Source: Syngnathus acus (Eukaryota; Chordata; Actinopteri; Syngnathiformes; Syngnathidae). From it: a stretch of DNA of 64,000 nucleotides. The stretch spans positions 2,897,912 to 2,961,911 of the forward strand of contig NC_051102.1 in assembly GCF_901709675.1 (NCBI RefSeq). Reading direction: 5' to 3'. Below the pieces are notes generated by a model, which searched no databases, had not been told where the DNA came from, and was given only the letters and a program-made list of their open reading frames with translations. The position numbers and the translations under genes are program-made. Positions within the stretch are counted from its first letter, which is position 1. Each line of letters begins with the position of its first letter. This document shows positions 61,734 through 64,000 of the stretch, one piece after another.

Positions 61734-62099
61734 GTATGTGCTTGTGTTGTGCAATTATAATGCACAAGTATTACTTGATTTGAATGACTTTTTTTAAAAG
61801 ACCTTTGTCAGTAAAGTGTATCACAGACTATGATTTTTTCGGGTTTTATATTTGTATTGAACTGATCCCCCGTGAAGTACTCGGTTGTTGCAATGGTTCT
61901 TGAAGAAATGACTATGTGGGTTTATGTGGGATTAGTGTTAATTACTAACCAGCAGTGTTGAAAAACAATGGATATGAAGACAACGGAATCACAGCTAAAC
62001 ATTGACTGGTATATGTGGCTCCACACTTTCAAATTAAATGGAAGCGCAAGTGCATGTATTGTCATTGGAGTTTTAAGTTCATTTTTTTCCTCTTTACAG

Positions 62100-62180
62100 T
62101 TGACTAAAGAAGCCAACCAGAACTGCATTGAGTGATTCAAAACATTGGAAATGCCATTAAAGTGGAAGAGTGGTGGCATT
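62100..62180 (+). other. ift20: Possible alternative terminal exon of ift20
   Basis: After TTTTTTTCCTCTTTACAG a short exon could join the donor at 61,730, changing the end from FILQ-stop to FILH-stop. ATTAAA (62,156-62,161) would end it. Confidence 0.4.
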
Positions 62181-62289
62181 AAGGTCCTACCAATTTCTTT
62201 TGAAGTATGCTTTAGTAAAATACAGAACTTAAGAACCTATGGATGTCAGCACATTTGGCTTTTTTCCCTGTTGTTTGTCTGTCTGTCTG

Positions 62290-62720
62290 TTAGTGTTGGC
62301 TCGTGAGTGAACGATTCGTTCAAAAGAACGAATCTTTTCAGTGAACGAGAGTGAACGAATAACTTCCTAAAGTGATTCGTTCTTTTTTCAGTTCATATGA
62401 CTTCAACCAGTAGGTGTCGGTAATGGCCATTGAAGCTGGTGCCATCTCGCCGTATAACAAAACGAAGAAGAATATGACGTAACTTCCCGTTCACGAACGA
62501 GTCGTGAATTGCATTTCCCGTTCACCAACTGAACGGATCTGTGAGTGAACGAGTCAGTGAGTGATTTGCATTTCCAGTTCATCGCGAGAACGGATCAGTG
62601 AGGGAACGAATCCTGACTTTCTCGTTCGCGAACGAGTCAATGGGTGAACTGCCTTCCTTCCCGTGCATCAACGATCAGTCAGTGAACGTGTTGCGTCTCC
62701 CTCCTGGCGTGAATTATGTA
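62290..62720. repeat. GAACGA/TCGTTC-rich dispersed repeat with a GGTGTCGGTAAT core
   Basis: Many GTGAACGA, GATTCGTTC and CGTTCACGAACGAGTC units form nested palindromes. In the middle (62,410-62,475) is CCAGTAGGTGTCGGTAATGG ... CGAAGAAGAA, a third copy of the motif order seen upstream of mrpl37 and depdc5. Confidence 0.7.
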
Positions 62721-62779
62721 AACCAGAATGTAGATTTACGATTTGCCAAGGAAAGAAAGAACCACTCACTGAAACACCA

Positions 62780-62975
62780 CTTCTTTTATGCACCATTTCT
62801 CCAAGCTAACGGCTAACTTTATTGCATGAAGGGATGCGCCGTTATGCAAAAACGGGGAGATTATGCTTCTCTTTGGGTAATCTTTATTTTATAAGACATT
62901 AAGTCGTTTTTAAATAACGTGTATGCATATATACGCCTAAATATTGTTATCCAATATATCTACTGAAATTTCACA
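62780..62975. other. AT-rich stretch, nothing recognised
   Basis: No coding, RNA or repeat signature was seen here. Confidence 0.4.
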
Positions 62976-63130
62976 TTAGATTGCTGGTTTGAAATTTACT
63001 TTTATTATTATTATTTTAATAAACATTAATACCTGTTAAAACTTGTCTGGTGTTAGATTGCTGGTTTGAAATTTACTTTTATTATTATTATTTTAATAAA
63101 CATTAAAACCTGTTAAAACTTGTCTGGTGT
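62976..63130. repeat. 77-bp tandem duplication
   Basis: The unit beginning TTAGATTGCTGGTTTG starts at 62,976 and again at 63,053 and is almost identical through TTAAAACTTGTCTGGTGTT. Confidence 0.92.
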
Positions 63131-63299
63131 TTTATTCCTTGTTTTTATTTTTTTGGGCATGAAAACAAAAATCTGACATTTGGTTAACTGCTTTACATGA
63201 CAATATGTATATGTGTTTTACGATGTGTAATGTGTTGGTGTCCCCCAAAATAAAGAGCAAGTAGTCAAATACACATTCTTGACAAGTACAAAAATTGCC

Positions 63300-64000
63300 T
63301 AAAGTTATTAGGTACACTAGGTACAAAATGCTGGTGTACCTAATGGAGCGCCCGTGTGACGTCACAGATCGACCAGCCAATCAGGAGGTGGGGGTGAGGG
63401 CGGGTGTGGCACTTTTCACTTTCAGTTCAGCTTTGGCCATGATTTTTCCCTAATAAAGTGGCCTGTTATTAGGTACACCTGAAAATGGCGGCGTACCTAA
63501 AGGAGTGTCTGTGTGACGTCACAGATCAAACAGCCAATCAGAACGTGGGGGTGAGGGCGGGTGTGGCACTTTTCACTTTCAGTTAAGCTTTGGCCATGAT
63601 TTTTCCCTAATGAACTGGCCTGTTAATAGGTACACCTGAAAATGGCGGTGTACCTAATGGAGTGTCCGAGTGATGTCACAGATCAATCAGCCAATCAGAA
63701 AGTGGGGGTGAGGGCAGGTGTGGCACTTTTCACTTAAACCAGGAGTGTTGACCTCCAGTCCTCGAGGGGCCGCGTTCCAATATGTTTTCCAAGTTACCCT
63801 CGTTAAGCACACCTGCGTGAAAAGATTTTGTTCATTTTCAAGTCTTCAGGAGCTAAAACTTTTCACGCAGGTGCACTTAACGAGGGAATCTTGGAAAACA
63901 TGTTGGAATGCGGCCCCAAGGACTAGAGCTTGACACCTGTGACCTTTGACCATGATATTTCCCTAATAAAGTGGCCTGTTATTAGGTACACCTGAAAATG
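63300..64000. repeat. 157-bp minisatellite with CRE and CCAAT motifs, running off the window
   Basis: Three units have TGACGTCA (or TGATGTCA) at 63,357, 63,514 and 63,671, exactly 157 bp apart, each followed by CAGCCAATCAG, GTGGGGGTGAGGGCGGGTGTG and TTTCCCTAAT. The third unit is interrupted by a palindromic element; its end resumes at about 63,945 and the next unit begins before the window ends. Confidence 0.93.
63739..63941. mobile_element. Palindromic foldback element inserted in the minisatellite
   Basis: Two arms of about 85-90 bp are near-complete reverse complements (left CCAGGAGTGTTGACCTC...CACCTGCGTGAAAAG, right CTTTTCACGCAGGTG...GAGCTTGACACCTG). The left arm is related to the repeat at 44,433-44,560. 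Confidence 0.85.

Overview
This window is nuclear DNA of a ray-finned (teleost) fish. The evidence is many short exons with GT-AG borders, compact introns, hAT-type and mariner-like miniature transposons, tRNA-derived SINEs, LINE fragments and long microsatellites. All functional calls were made by reading spliced exons by eye. No database search was run.

Layout. (1) 1-27,915: a head-to-tail tandem array of three P5B-type P-type ATPases (ATP13A4/ATP13A5-like), all on the + strand. Copy 1 enters from the left and only its last four exons (29-1,806) are present. Copy 2 (6,591-17,999) is complete: 30 exons sum to 3,543 nt, an open frame of 1,180 aa with all catalytic motifs. Copy 3 (19,296-27,915) has the same 30 exons, but carries a 2-nt deletion in the invariant hinge motif (GDGAND) and a GA instead of GT splice donor after exon 8. 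(2) 27,916-34,126: about 6 kb without a recognisable gene. (3) 34,127-35,762: a Hes1-like bHLH-Orange-WRPW repressor in four exons. ATP13A4/5 next to HES1 matches the human 3q29 neighbourhood. (4) 35,763-39,833: gene-poor. (5) 39,834-43,399: mrpl37, mitochondrial large-subunit ribosomal protein, 8 exons, 430 aa. (6) 44,725-58,443: depdc5, GATOR1 subunit, 41 coding exons, 1,552 aa, with a LINE, two hAT elements, a MITE, a SINE and a 190-bp CTAT repeat in its introns. (7) 60,655-61,733: ift20, intraflagellar transport protein, 4 coding exons, 131 aa. (8) 62,280-64,000: repeats, including a 157-bp minisatellite whose units carry CRE and CCAAT motifs.

The genes do not form a pathway. The array and the Hes1-like gene are an old synteny block. 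mrpl37, depdc5 and ift20 are housekeeping-type genes packed on the same strand. I found no previously undescribed system. The most interesting points are the paired lesions in ATPase copy 3, the different non-GT donors at the same intron in copies 2 and 3, a gene-conversion-like tract between these copies, departures from the P5B membrane signature, a datable hAT insertion followed by tandem duplication, and a GGCGGTAAT/GAAGAAG element upstream of two promoters.
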